A stretch of DNA of 38,421 nt from Pseudomonadota bacterium (GCA_023386115.1 JAEWKL010000639.1:1-38421); one strand, 5' to 3'. Shown: positions 1-10,823, counted from the stretch's first letter. The notes: a model not told the origin generated them from the sequence alone. Translations and numbers: made by a program.

Positions 1-35
1 GGCATCGACGGGTCGATGCCAAGGCGCGAGGGTAT
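1..35. repeat. Left copy of a 35-bp direct repeat
   Basis: Positions 1-35 match 11498-11532 in the same orientation with two mismatches (positions 5 and 11); the last 24 bases (12-35) are identical to 11509-11532. Similarity stops at 36 on the right. The copy begins at the window edge, so the repeat may extend further left. The two copies bracket the TIR, CHAT and caspase genes. No transposase is visible, so it could be an att-like duplication, an IS remnant or a dispersed genomic repeat. Confidence 0.7.
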
Positions 36-117
36 CACAGGTCCGCGTCGACGGGCGGAGCGGCACTCATTGCCGGGCTCGCCGAAGCAGATGCTTCTCC
101 AGGACCCCGAGCGCCGC

Positions 118-207
118 AACTCTGCCGATGCGACCGAGGCCGCAACGCCGATGGTCCTCCGGGACCGGCGCCAGCGACGAGCGCCACAGATCCGCGTCGG
201 CAGAGTT
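118..207. repeat. Nested inverted repeats downstream of the TIR gene
   Basis: Bases 118-132 and 193-207 are inverted copies matching at 14 of 15 positions (AACTCTGCCGATGCG against CGCGTCGGCAGAGTT). Inside lies a smaller hairpin, GGTCC-TCCG-GGACC, at 153-166. The structure lies just past the stop codon of the minus-strand TIR gene, so it could fold in the 3' end of that transcript and act as a terminator or stabiliser. No T-run follows on the minus strand. The rest of 36-266 shows no gene that I recognise. Confidence 0.4.
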
Positions 208-266
208 CCGGCGGCATCATCCTGCTGCGGCGCACGGGTGACGGCGTTCCGCGGGCGCTGATCCGC

Positions 267-3200
267 TCAGCCGTCCACCAGGAGCGCTTCGCGCCGGGGT
301 GCTTGGGCAATCGAGACCATGCGGCGATTTTTGATGACAACGGCTGCCGTGGCGGCAAGCGTCTCGATCATATCCTTCTCCTTCTGCTCAAAGACGTGGC
401 TGCGTCGATAGTTGATGAACATCGTGCCAACCACTTCGTCCGCAGCCCGGAGGATCACGCCCGCGACGGCGACGATGCCTTCCCGCGTGAGGAACCGGTT
501 CGGTCTCGCCTGCTCTCCCCCGAGGTTGTAGCGCACGATGTCGTTAGTCTTGACGTTGCTTTCATAGAAATGATCGCCACTCTTGATCAGTCGCCTGGGT
601 GCAAACGATTCGTCGTCGCAGCATTCAATCGTATAATTTTTGGTAACCAGCTGTCCAGACAAGCCGACATCGTTCGAGAATGTTTTATCAGCTTCTCGAT
701 ATTCGAATACGGTGACAACGTCGGCCGCAAACATGTTTGCTGCGCTTCCCGCAATTTCGTCGAGCAATCCTTCCTTGAGATAGTTGCGAGATAGACGAAC
801 AGTCACCCTGTGAAGATTAGAAAGCTGACGTTCGTCCTCATTGATCTTGATAATGTATTGTATGTTGCGAACGGCATCCGCGGCGCGACGGGACAGATAT
901 TCCAGCCAGGCCACTTGACGACCGAGCGCCACGCGAGGTTTTCTGAAAAAGACGCGGAGAAGGCCGTTGCTGCGGTCCGCAACCTCGGCGTTGCGGCCGA
1001 TTCGTCCAACTCGTTGAGAGTTGCTGACCATGATGGGGACCACGATCATGGTCTCGAAGCCTGCCTCCTTCAAGGTCTTATAGTCGGCTTCGAAATCGGC
1101 GCCGTCGGCTCCGCTGTCCGGCGGCAGCGTCACGGCTCCCGACCGCCTCCGCGCCGATCTCGCCGTCGCGTCGCTTCCGCCTGTCAGGCCTGGTGGAGGG
1201 GCAATTCCGACACGTGCATTGAAAGCGTAAGTACCGTCCTCCTGATTCCAGCACATGCCGACCGTTGCCGCGTCAGCACCAACCATTCGAGATGCGACCT
1301 CGGCGACAGTTTGCAGTGCGGATTCCAGCGAAACTTCATGGAGTTCGAAAGTTCCTTTAGCCATTCTCTCGAATACTGATACAACTTCGTCGGCAATGAG
1401 TGCGTGATTTTGGTTATAATAACCAGTTTCGACAGTTCCTATAATTTTCCAATCTTGATTTTTAAGAACATCATTGAATGATTGGTCATCAATCTTGAAA
1501 ATCGTCCTGCAGTCTGTGCTGATATTTCGCGAAGTATTAGGAGAAGCATCGCTCCTGACCCATTTCAATCTCGTGACTGCGTCCTGGTTGGCGCAGAAGA
1601 TGATCGGCAGGAACGCGCGGCTCATTTTCGCATGTCCGAATTTCCTGAAAATATAGCCGTCGAACCGGTCGTCGTTGCCCGATATGACCTCGATCACCGG
1701 TGGATTCGCGGTCGCGATGTAGGATTGGATGTCCGGAGTTGCTCCGTTCCCATGCAGATAGTGCTTCCCAATGCCAATCCAGTCTTCGCGCAATCCGGAC
1801 GCTGCAACAGTGGCGATCGTCGAGTCATATCGGTCGATCATTTGCAGCAAAACAAAATCGAAGCCAAATATGATCTTGAGATCATCCGAGAATTTCTGAA
1901 GTTGAGTTTCGGCCCTGATGATATTGGAGGCAGCGCTTTCGACTTTCTGCGCATGTTTCAAGGCCTCCGCCCGCAGACGGTCCTCGTCCTCTTGATCCCG
2001 ATGGGCGGCAGAGGCCTTGATGAATTCCTCGATTTCGTGCGTCCAGACGTGGCCCGGATGCTTGAGGAGGTCCTTGGCTCTCTCGAGCTGAAAGCGTTGT
2101 ATGATCAGCGCATCGGGAGTGCGACCGCCCGCCTCCCAAGCGTCCTTCATCTTCTCAATCTCCGCCTTGAGGCGCATCCTGTCCGCACTGGCGGCGATCC
2201 ACTCGCGGAGCCGCAACCAGGTGCGCAGCAGGGATGCGTGGGCGATCTCGACGACGTTGAAAGATCCTGCCGCGATCGCTGCCTCGCTCGAGTCGGGGTT
2301 GGAACCGACGCCTACGACGAGCAGCCTCGTATCCTCGGCGCTCAACTTGTCGACGATGGCCCGCTGCAACGGATTCGCCGGCATCGGGATTCGTCTCAGC
2401 GTTTCGAAACCATCGTCCGACGACCCGATCATGTTGAGCAGCAAACGCGGAACTTCACTCTTTTCATCATCATTCAATTGGGAGTAGACGCGCTCGGCAA
2501 GCGTATCCAGCACGCGGTCGACACGGCCGGACGCCATGTAAGCGTCGCGCGTGAGAGTATTTTTTACGCGGTTCTTCCATGTTTCTTTGAGAGCGACCTG
2601 CAAAAGTGGCAATCCATCCGTCTCGCGCGTGACATCCAAAAGAATATCGTCGACAAGACCATTCGGCTCGAAAGTCAAGCCGGCCTCTTCGGCCGGCTTC
2701 ACGATTGCTTCTCGCAAGCCTTTTGGCGACATGGGATACAAGTTGACTTGACGTTCAGGCCAGAGATCACTCAGCTGCGAGTGCCTCAGCAATGTCGCGT
2801 AAGCGTCAGCCCGGACCGACACGACCACTTTCGCCAAATTTTTTCCCGCTGCCGCCAAGAGGAAATTGATGAAAATCGAACGCTCCATCTCTCTTTGCGC
2901 AAGATTTTCTGTGCTTTCCCCATACACCTGTGCCGCATAAAGCTCTTCCCAGGCATCGATATAAATCAGTGTTCGAAAATTGTTTTCTGACATGCTCCCA
3001 AGAAGAATTGCTAACGCATTATGGATATCATTTTCTGAGTATTTTTTATTGATGGCGAGATCATCAAAAAACTTTTGTGATTTTTCAGGATTTATCGATA
3101 ACGCTTTATTGCTGAGACTCAACTCAGAAACAAGCCCTTGGAAAGGGTAGGGCCCTGGTTTCAATGAGACGATGCGCCACGGCTTACTCGATCTGTCCTT

Positions 3201-3827
3201 TCGCAAGCGAGGTATCATCCCGGCCTGGATGAGAGAGGACTTCCCGCTTCCCGACGGCCCGACGACGGACACAAAATTATAGGATTTCAATTTGGATTCG
3301 AGTTGATCCGTTTCACTTTCCCGCCCATAAAAGAAAACGCTGTCCTCCTCGCGGAATGTCTCTAGCCCGAGATACGGGCAGATATCGACCACTGAAGAAT
3401 CGATATCTGTTCCAGTTATGGCGTCGATTAGGTTGTTAAAATTGATCGAATCTGCAAAATTCCCTTTGCAATCACGCAGATCGATCCATGTCTTAAGCAC
3501 CAAGAAGCCAGAGGAAATGCCTGGACATCCGGGAAGCAAAACCGGGATGACGCGGAAGTTCGGATCTTTTGTAGCTCTGAATATAGCATAATCGCGTTCA
3601 TATTGCTGTGTATTCCCTAAGCCTGTTGGCCCGATCAATATAACTATCGCTTTTGAATTATCTATGGCTTTTTCTATTTCAGATATCCAAGAGTAACCAG
3701 CGGTAAGATTGCTTTTATCAAAGAAAATGCGCATCTTGCGGTCGCCGAGCAGCCTGTGAATAGCGTCGGCTTGCTGCTGGTCTCGCCGCGAATAGCTCAA
3801 GAAAACGTCGTGTGTCATCGATTTCAT
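267..3827 (-). CDS. TIR - nSTAND ATPase - triple GAF signalling protein
   Basis: I choose the ATG at 3827 because GGAGGA lies 7 bases upstream; the frame stays open to 3911. That start gives 1186 aa. Residues 1-140 form a TIR domain (DVFLSYSRRD near the N-terminus, FFDKSNLTAG, then W47-x2-E50-I-E52, the region where TIR NADases carry the catalytic Glu). Residues 150-560 resemble an nSTAND1-type P-loop NTPase: YLGLETF, FYGRE, Walker A GPSGSGKSS at 190-198, and a Walker B-like LIYIDAWEE at 287-295. A charged helical stretch (about 590-650) leads into three GAF-like domains at about 650-820, 835-990 and 1015-1170. STAND proteins typically oligomerise on sensing a trigger; TIR domains often degrade NAD. 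I infer that the GAF domains, normally ligand sensors, are the sensing end. No membrane segment is seen. The gene has AT-rich stretches (about 2990-3120 and 3590-3720) unlike the GC-rich gene upstream, which suggests separate acquisition. Confidence 0.85.
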   Translation of the reverse strand: MKSMTHDVFLSYSRRDQQQADAIHRLLGDRKMRIFFDKSNLTAGYSWISEIEKAIDNSKAIVILIGPTGLGNTQQYERDYAIFRATKDPNFRVIPVLLPGCPGISSGFLVLKTWIDLRDCKGNFADSINFNNLIDAITGTDIDSSVVDICPYLGLETFREEDSVFFYGRESETDQLESKLKSYNFVSVVGPSGSGKSSLIQAGMIPRLRKDRSSKPWRIVSLKPGPYPFQGLVSELSLSNKALSINPEKSQKFFDDLAINKKYSENDIHNALAILLGSMSENNFRTLIYIDAWEELYAAQVYGESTENLAQREMERSIFINFLLAAAGKNLAKVVVSVRADAYATLLRHSQLSDLWPERQVNLYPMSPKGLREAIVKPAEEAGLTFEPNGLVDDILLDVTRETDGLPLLQVALKETWKNRVKNTLTRDAYMASGRVDRVLDTLAERVYSQLNDDEKSEVPRLLLNMIGSSDDGFETLRRIPMPANPLQRAIVDKLSAEDTRLLVVGVGSNPDSSEAAIAAGSFNVVEIAHASLLRTWLRLREWIAASADRMRLKAEIEKMKDAWEAGGRTPDALIIQRFQLERAKDLLKHPGHVWTHEIEEFIKASAAHRDQEDEDRLRAEALKHAQKVESAASNIIRAETQLQKFSDDLKIIFGFDFVLLQMIDRYDSTIATVAASGLREDWIGIGKHYLHGNGATPDIQSYIATANPPVIEVISGNDDRFDGYIFRKFGHAKMSRAFLPIIFCANQDAVTRLKWVRSDASPNTSRNISTDCRTIFKIDDQSFNDVLKNQDWKIIGTVETGYYNQNHALIADEVVSVFERMAKGTFELHEVSLESALQTVAEVASRMVGADAATVGMCWNQEDGTYAFNARVGIAPPPGLTGGSDATARSARRRSGAVTLPPDSGADGADFEADYKTLKEAGFETMIVVPIMVSNSQRVGRIGRNAEVADRSNGLLRVFFRKPRVALGRQVAWLEYLSRRAADAVRNIQYIIKINEDERQLSNLHRVTVRLSRNYLKEGLLDEIAGSAANMFAADVVTVFEYREADKTFSNDVGLSGQLVTKNYTIECCDDESFAPRRLIKSGDHFYESNVKTNDIVRYNLGGEQARPNRFLTREGIVAVAGVILRAADEVVGTMFINYRRSHVFEQKEKDMIETLAATAAVVIKNRRMVSIAQAPRREALLVDG

Positions 3828-4448
3828 CGGGCAATCCTCCAACTCGAGGTTTGGCCTCATCGCCTTTGCTGCGATTTCTTGCATGGTGATACAGCGATTT
3901 AATAATGGCAATAGCGTTGTGTCCCGGCCGCCGCGGTGTGCGATGTTATGGATTGTTTGTAGATGATGATGAGCGCCAGGGCGAAAGCTACGCTAAGCTA
4001 CGGCCGCTCTCAGGCCGATCTCTCATGGCAGATTGCCGATGACAGAATGGCTGACGACGTTACTCGTACGTCTCGCCGAAAGGAGTAACGCCATCGTCGT
4101 AGCGGAGGCCAGCAGGACCGAGAGACGTGTCATATCAGCGCGCTTCGCCATCGACATGGTGACGGCGAAGCGTTCGGCGCATTACCATCGATGCCCGGTC
4201 GGGTTTGTCTTGCATCGCGGTCAGGGATTGGGCGCCTCGCTCTTATACCACCGGCGTCCCGGCCGGCGCAGACCCCGTGAGCCCAAGGTCATCCCGCGTG
4301 CCGTCCCGGTGCGTCCGCGCTCCGCTCGTTGCTGCCGCGATGTCGAGTGGGCGTGATCGAGAGCGGCGGCATCGTCGCCGATGAGTGCATCCGGCGATCG
4401 ATGGGCAACTTCAATCCGGTCGCCCTCCGATGTCGTGGTTGTCGGACC
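3828..4448. other. Intergenic region between CHAT and TIR genes
   Basis: About 620 bases separate the stop of the CHAT gene from the start of the TIR gene, long enough for the TIR gene to have its own promoter. Short open frames occur on the plus strand (for example from 3963 and from 4033), but they have no recognisable motif or convincing ribosome-binding site. The only element I support is the GGAGGA at 3835-3840 that serves the TIR start. Confidence 0.5.
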
Positions 4449-7400
4449 TTATGACGGCTTGTATTCTGCCGTCGATCCGACCCAAGATGACAGCAGATCC
4501 TGAAGATCGTTGCGCAGGTTTGAAACAGACTTCAATGTCTGTAAGTTGCCAGATTGGTTATCGTTCAGAACCTCCACGAGGAAATCCATCTGCTCAAGGA
4601 CTGAAATCATCATGAGCGCCGATCCATTTCTTTTCCAAGCCCTGAGATAGCCTTGCTTCGCATCCTCAATGGACGGACCGCCGTTTCCCTGACGGGCAAT
4701 GAAATCCAGAACGCTGATCTCAGCAGAAGCGATGCCGTTCCAGAAGCTGGCCTCCTTGGCGTAGAGCTGCTCCGCTTCGGTCCGTACGAGTTCGAGCAGA
4801 GTCTGAGTCTCCTCTGAAACCGTCCCGTTTGCACACAAGCCGATCACGAACACGGCCGCAGCCCGCATCCGCCGGTGGTACGGATCGACACATCCCGTCC
4901 GCTCCCACGTCAGCTTCTCGGCGTCGGCGTAACACTCCTTCATCCGCTTCAGCGCCTGCATCCGCTCGGCACCCGTGAGCACCTGCGCGACTCGTTTGTG
5001 ACAGCTGCCCTGCAGCGCCAAGCGTTCGCTGGTCTTCCCCGCCAGGAGTGCCAGTCGCCGGAGCTCCTTCAGGGACTGCTCGATCTCCTTGCGCGCGCTG
5101 TCGCGGTCGGCCTGGGTCCGGTCCGTCGCCCGGAAGCGCTGCGCCGCCAGGCGCGCCCGCAGGTTGGCCCGTCGCTCGATAGCGCGCACTGGCAGGGGGC
5201 CCTGCTCCGTGTGAGCCTGCTCGACGGAGAAGGCCCGATCGTACCACGTCAGGGCGGTCGCGAAGTCGCCGAGATCCCCGAAGACCTCGCCCAGCAAGGC
5301 TGCGACCTCCGCGCGGCCGGTGAAGCTCCGCTGGCCGGCCAGCTCGACGATGGCGGCCAGACGCTGCCGGAGCGTGCCGGCGTCGCGCTCGACGCCGGTC
5401 CGGGCGTCGCTCCGGATGCTCTCGATCGCCTCGATCACCTCCGCCACAGCCGCGAAAGGACGCGGCTCCCAGGTCGTCCGAATTGTCTGGCCGCCGTTCA
5501 AGCGCCAGTCCGGCTCGCCGTAGCACTGGTAGGCACCCCACGTCGTCGTGGCGCTGAACTCATTGTAGACGCGCTTGCGAGCCTCTTTGACAGCCTCGCC
5601 GAAATTCTCGCCCCCGAGCATGCGCCCGTAGAATTCCTGAGCGAAGATCCTCGCGGCCGCGTCGTCCACGGCCCACCCGGCCGCCACGACGGCGCGCACC
5701 CCGATCTCGATCAGCTGCACCGAGACCGTGGCCGCCAGCTGTGGCCAAGCCCGATTGCGGTCGCGTGCGGCCTCCGCCTCGCTGTCGACCGCCCCGATGT
5801 GACAGCAATTCACGAAGAACAGGTCCGGGGGCACCGGCATGCGATCGAGAATGTCCGGTCCGAGCACGAACTCCCCGCCCAGGATCGCGCCCGTGACTTC
5901 GGGCCCGTCCGGGCGGAACCGGTGTTTGACGGCTCCGTGGGCCGCGATGTGGACGATCTGCCACGCCTGCGCGAACAGCGTGGCGAGGATCCGGTCGGGC
6001 CGGGCCTCCCGGCCGATCAGCTGTTCCACCTCGTAGCCGCTCGATTCGAGCAGGCTCACCACCGCCTGAGCCTCCTGCTCGGCCCCGGCGAGCGGGCCGA
6101 AGCCGGGCGCCGGGATGGCGGTCGGATTGCCGATCACGAGCGCTCGGTGCGTCGAGCGGGGCGGGCTTTGCGGCCGCGCCCGAAAGCGTGTCCGTGTGAG
6201 CTGGCGCACCGCACCGGCTCGCACGGCCGGCGGCGCCTGCGGCTCCCCGTCACGGCCTCCGACCCGCCCCTGCCACGGGCGCCGGTCGTCCATGATCTCC
6301 CAGGGAAACGCGGCCGTCTCGGCGTCGAGGATCAGGCGCAGGTTGCGGTCCTCCTGGCTGCGGTCCTTGAGGGGGTCCGGCCAGAGCAGCTCGAACAAGG
6401 CGCGGCCGGGGGTTCCCATCTCCGGGTAGAGGCCGGCCGAGGTCGGCGCCTGGCTCGAGAAGAGGTCGACGATGGTCTGGTTGTAGACCAGCGCGGAGGC
6501 CTCGACCCGAGCCCGGCCGCTCGGGGTCGAGAAGCTGATCAGCTTCTGGGGGCCGTGCGGGTCGATGGTGACCTGCAAGGGCTGCCACCAACTCGGATCG
6601 CCGCCCGACCCGATCTGCCGCTTCCCGCCGTCGCGGGTCTGAACACACGGCGTCAGCTCGATGAGCTCGCCGATCCCGTCGCGCGAGGCTGGCCCGCGGT
6701 GACTGCTGAGGCGATCGAGCTCGTGCCAGATCTCGATGGCGCGGTGCTCGAGGAAGTCCACGACCTGCAGCTCGACATAGCGCTGCCCCTCCGGGAGCAG
6801 GGGCTGCGCCCGCTGCAGCCCGACGAGCAGCGCGCGAAGCGACTCGCGGACCGAAAGCCCGCCCTCGCCGCCGCCGACGAGGACGGTCGACAGGCACAGC
6901 CGGCGCGCCTGACGCTGGCCCTGCGCGCACCACTCCTCCTCCTCGGCCGCGGCGTAGCGCAGGAAGCCGCCCAGGTAGATCTCCTCCAGGAGAGCCCCGG
7001 TCAGCTCGCCGGGCGTCCCCAGGCCGAGCACGACGGCGCCCTGGGGACGCCGCGTGCGGTCGAGCATCACCTCGGACGTCCCCCGTCGCCCCGGGTACAG
7101 CCTGAGGTGCCGCCGGCGCGTCAGGCGGCCGTCCAGGAGCAGGTCCAGCGCGCGTTCGGGGCCCGCGATCGTGTCGCCCTCGTAGTGCCCGACCATCACC
7201 GGATGGTCCGCCATGGCCACGTGGCCGTGGATGACGACGACGCGCACCCGCGGCGTGGCCGGCGCAACGGGCGCAACGCGGGTCCCGCCCATCGCGGCGG
7301 CGGCCATCTCCTCGAAATCCGGATGGATCGTCGAGAGGTCCCGCAGCACCGGCCGCACCGTGGCGGCTCCCCGCAGGCCGGACGGCCGCGCCAGGAGACG

Positions 7401-9902
7401 GTTGGTCGTGCCCTGCACGAGCAGGTCGGTGATGGCCGCGAAGCCCGGCCGGTAGCGCGGGAGGTCGCCGTGCGCCGCCGGGGCATACCACGCCCTCATG
7501 CCCGGCAGGATCCCCGTGCGCCAGGGCACGCGCCCGTCTCCCTCGGCCGTCATCCCGAACAGCACCTGCTGCCCTCCCGTCGGGCCGGGAGCGATCAGCA
7601 GGCGCTCGGGGGTCGGAGCCTGGCCGGCGATGTAGACCATGCGCTCGGGATCGAACGGCCCGGCCGCGAGGTCGTCGCGGACGGCCCTTGCGTTGGCCAG
7701 GTCGGCTTGGTCGGGTTGCGCCCAGGCCGCCCGATCGGGGTCGAGATCCGCGAGGCGGGACCAGCCCGCGGCGGTGAAGAGGTTGAGCTCGGGGTCGTCC
7801 GGCAACATCTCGAGCATGGCCGGAAACCGGCTCACGACGTCGAGGATCTCGCGTCGGCTCGCCGTCACGTCGAGCATGGCGAGCGCTTGAAGGGTCCGGT
7901 CCCGGCCGAGCAGCATGAGCGGAATGCTGTGCGAGCCGCCGTTGGGCGTCCCCAGCATCACCAGCCGGGAGCCGCCGCGGTCGCGGAACTGCTGCCAGAG
8001 CCCGTCGTCCCGGAGCGCGGACCGCGCCACCAGCCCACCGAGGGAATGGGCCACGATGCAGATCGGCCGGTCCGTGGCCGCAAGCGCGTCCCGGAGCGCG
8101 TGCGCCAGCTGCTGGCCCGTGCTCCGCACGGAGAGGCGCCAGTCATACGACCAGGGCCGCACCTCATGCGTAAGCGCCAGGTGCTCGCACAGCTCGGAGT
8201 AGTAGAGCCCGATGGGTGAGCCCGGCGTCACGTCGGCCGCGCCGACCCGGAGCCGGCCCGTGCCCCCCAGAGCGAGCTGCGGCACATCCAGCCAGATCCG
8301 CTGGCCATGGATGCTCAGATGGCTGCCCATGATCCCGGGGAGCACGAAGACCATCGGCCGCGGTACGCCGTCCCGCCTGGCGGAGACGAGGGGCATGGGG
8401 CGGTCGTCCGAGGGCTTGAGCGGCGCGAAGCCGCCGAGATCGCCCTCCTTGCGCAGCACCCCGCGCACGACCAGCTCGGCGGTCCGCGCATTGCGGAAGT
8501 AGGCGAAGTGGTTCACCCGGGAGCCCTTGTCGGAGAACACGCGGGCCCTGCCCGCGGGCCGCGCCATGCCCCCGCTCATCGCGCTCGTATTCACGACCAG
8601 GTCGTGATCTTCACGATAGAAAGCGTCGGTCGCGAAGACCTTCAGACGGCCCAGGATCCCCGCGCCCTCGATGTCACCCTCGATCACCGAGAGGTCGGCT
8701 TCCGTCGTGGTCCCGACCCGATTCAGCAAGCCGACCAGCGGTCGTCCGGGGATCATGGCCTCCAGCCCGGGCAGGGTGGCCGGGTCGGCCCTCTCCTTGA
8801 CCACCGCGATCGTCAGGGCCTTGAGGAACCCGTACGCTTCGCTGAGGACAGGGGCCGGTGCGAGATCGATGGCCAGGCCGAGCGCATTCAGCGCGAGGTT
8901 GAGCCAGAGGTCGAGGCGGTCGGAGGCGAGGATCGTCCCTCGCGCCGGGCAGGCGACGCGCACGAACCTCTCGACGACGGGCTTCTTGTCGCGGAGCAGG
9001 TCGCCGAGACGCTGGAGGGCGGCCCGGCTCCCCTCGTCGAAGCCAGCCAGCTCCTCGGGCCGGAAATCGGCCGGCCTGTCCACGAGCCCGCCCCGGCACA
9101 GCAGCTCTCCGACCAGCCCACCCCGGCTGTGGCTGACGAGGTGCAGCACCGCGTCCGCGGGCAGTGCCTCCAAGGCGTCGATGGCGTTCTGGATCGGGCT
9201 GACCGTGAGGGTGCGATGTTCCAGGGCGAGGATGCGATCGCCGTAGACGGCAGCGAGCTGCCGCCACTCCGTGCCGCGCTCGGCCAGACCGCCGAAGCTG
9301 CCCTGGGTGGAGGAAGCCGTCCCGTGGAGAAACACCAGCCACGGCTTGCCGGTCGGCTGCAGGCCGTCGCCGAGGCCGATCAGCTCGCGCCCCTGCCACC
9401 GCTTCAGTCCGGGCTCGGGGATCTGGCGCCTCTCGAGCGCTTCCGCGATCCGCCGGGCCGTCCCCTGGGCGAGCCGGCCTGATCCGTCCGGGCCCACGGC
9501 CTCCAGGCCGAGGATGCGGAGGGCCCGGATGGCCCAGTCCCCGAGGCCGCGCTCGCGCTCGCCGAGCGGCAAGGCCGCGGGCAGGTCGATCACGGCGGCC
9601 TCGCCGGAGGCGCCACGCGCCTGCGGCAGCCTCAGCCGCTCGGGGAGGTCGTCGACGCGCGCATAGAACACGGCGCCGCCGTCGAGTGCGATCTCGACCA
9701 CGGCGTCGTCGGCGACCGCCGGGACCGCGACCGGCGTCGCCGCCCGCGTCGCCTCGCTGCGGAACGCGTGCTCGACATCGACACGGACGCCGGCATCGGC
9801 CAGCGCCGCGGCAGCCTGACCGGTCACCGGAGGCTGCGCCTTGGCCAGGAGATCGGGCGAGCCCGGAACCGCGAGTTGCCGCATGGCCTCACCGCCTGAC
9901 AT
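4449..9902 (-). CDS. Giant double alpha/beta-hydrolase + CHAT protease + helical-repeat protein
   Basis: The protein has 1817 aa from ATG 9902; an ATG at 9884 (residue 7), with AGGCGG upstream, is an alternative start. It reads as a mosaic. Residues 185-480 are an alpha/beta hydrolase with VFLHG-type strand (189-194) and nucleophile elbow SHSRGG, Ser259. Residues 515-830 are a second, LCAT/lipase-like hydrolase with GIMGSHL (523-529), elbow AHSLGG (Ser620) and GTPNGGSH (651-658). Residues 885-1180 form a region I do not recognise. Residues 1185-1470 are a CHAT caspase-like peptidase: HIAAHG (His1322) and VNCCHIG (Cys1367) give the His-Cys dyad, and the end resembles other CHAT domains (GAYQCYGEPDWRL). 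From about 1480 to the end the protein is helical and Arg/Ala-rich, probably TPR-like. CHAT proteases cut protein partners, and TPR-CHAT proteins occur in bacterial immunity; a function in this case is inference. It follows the caspase gene by 39 bases, so the two are probably co-transcribed. No signal peptide or membrane span is obvious. Confidence 0.85.
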   Translation of the reverse strand: MSGGEAMRQLAVPGSPDLLAKAQPPVTGQAAAALADAGVRVDVEHAFRSEATRAATPVAVPAVADDAVVEIALDGGAVFYARVDDLPERLRLPQARGASGEAAVIDLPAALPLGERERGLGDWAIRALRILGLEAVGPDGSGRLAQGTARRIAEALERRQIPEPGLKRWQGRELIGLGDGLQPTGKPWLVFLHGTASSTQGSFGGLAERGTEWRQLAAVYGDRILALEHRTLTVSPIQNAIDALEALPADAVLHLVSHSRGGLVGELLCRGGLVDRPADFRPEELAGFDEGSRAALQRLGDLLRDKKPVVERFVRVACPARGTILASDRLDLWLNLALNALGLAIDLAPAPVLSEAYGFLKALTIAVVKERADPATLPGLEAMIPGRPLVGLLNRVGTTTEADLSVIEGDIEGAGILGRLKVFATDAFYREDHDLVVNTSAMSGGMARPAGRARVFSDKGSRVNHFAYFRNARTAELVVRGVLRKEGDLGGFAPLKPSDDRPMPLVSARRDGVPRPMVFVLPGIMGSHLSIHGQRIWLDVPQLALGGTGRLRVGAADVTPGSPIGLYYSELCEHLALTHEVRPWSYDWRLSVRSTGQQLAHALRDALAATDRPICIVAHSLGGLVARSALRDDGLWQQFRDRGGSRLVMLGTPNGGSHSIPLMLLGRDRTLQALAMLDVTASRREILDVVSRFPAMLEMLPDDPELNLFTAAGWSRLADLDPDRAAWAQPDQADLANARAVRDDLAAGPFDPERMVYIAGQAPTPERLLIAPGPTGGQQVLFGMTAEGDGRVPWRTGILPGMRAWYAPAAHGDLPRYRPGFAAITDLLVQGTTNRLLARPSGLRGAATVRPVLRDLSTIHPDFEEMAAAAMGGTRVAPVAPATPRVRVVVIHGHVAMADHPVMVGHYEGDTIAGPERALDLLLDGRLTRRRHLRLYPGRRGTSEVMLDRTRRPQGAVVLGLGTPGELTGALLEEIYLGGFLRYAAAEEEEWCAQGQRQARRLCLSTVLVGGGEGGLSVRESLRALLVGLQRAQPLLPEGQRYVELQVVDFLEHRAIEIWHELDRLSSHRGPASRDGIGELIELTPCVQTRDGGKRQIGSGGDPSWWQPLQVTIDPHGPQKLISFSTPSGRARVEASALVYNQTIVDLFSSQAPTSAGLYPEMGTPGRALFELLWPDPLKDRSQEDRNLRLILDAETAAFPWEIMDDRRPWQGRVGGRDGEPQAPPAVRAGAVRQLTRTRFRARPQSPPRSTHRALVIGNPTAIPAPGFGPLAGAEQEAQAVVSLLESSGYEVEQLIGREARPDRILATLFAQAWQIVHIAAHGAVKHRFRPDGPEVTGAILGGEFVLGPDILDRMPVPPDLFFVNCCHIGAVDSEAEAARDRNRAWPQLAATVSVQLIEIGVRAVVAAGWAVDDAAARIFAQEFYGRMLGGENFGEAVKEARKRVYNEFSATTTWGAYQCYGEPDWRLNGGQTIRTTWEPRPFAAVAEVIEAIESIRSDARTGVERDAGTLRQRLAAIVELAGQRSFTGRAEVAALLGEVFGDLGDFATALTWYDRAFSVEQAHTEQGPLPVRAIERRANLRARLAAQRFRATDRTQADRDSARKEIEQSLKELRRLALLAGKTSERLALQGSCHKRVAQVLTGAERMQALKRMKECYADAEKLTWERTGCVDPYHRRMRAAAVFVIGLCANGTVSEETQTLLELVRTEAEQLYAKEASFWNGIASAEISVLDFIARQGNGGPSIEDAKQGYLRAWKRNGSALMMISVLEQMDFLVEVLNDNQSGNLQTLKSVSNLRNDLQDLLSSWVGSTAEYKPS

Positions 9903-9941
9903 GGAAAGTCGCCCTGTATCGATGCGACGGACGGCGTCGGT

Positions 9942-10823
<882 letters not shown>

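Noticed and set aside
4033..4356. 107-codon plus-strand frame between CHAT and TIR genes
   Set aside because: No motif, no convincing ribosome-binding site, and an Arg/Pro-rich second half; treated as non-coding.
4875..8219. Very long open frame (over 1100 codons) on the plus strand
   Set aside because: It is antisense to the CHAT gene, is rich in Arg/Pro/Gly/Ala/His with no family motif, and reflects the lack of stop codons in GC-rich antisense DNA.
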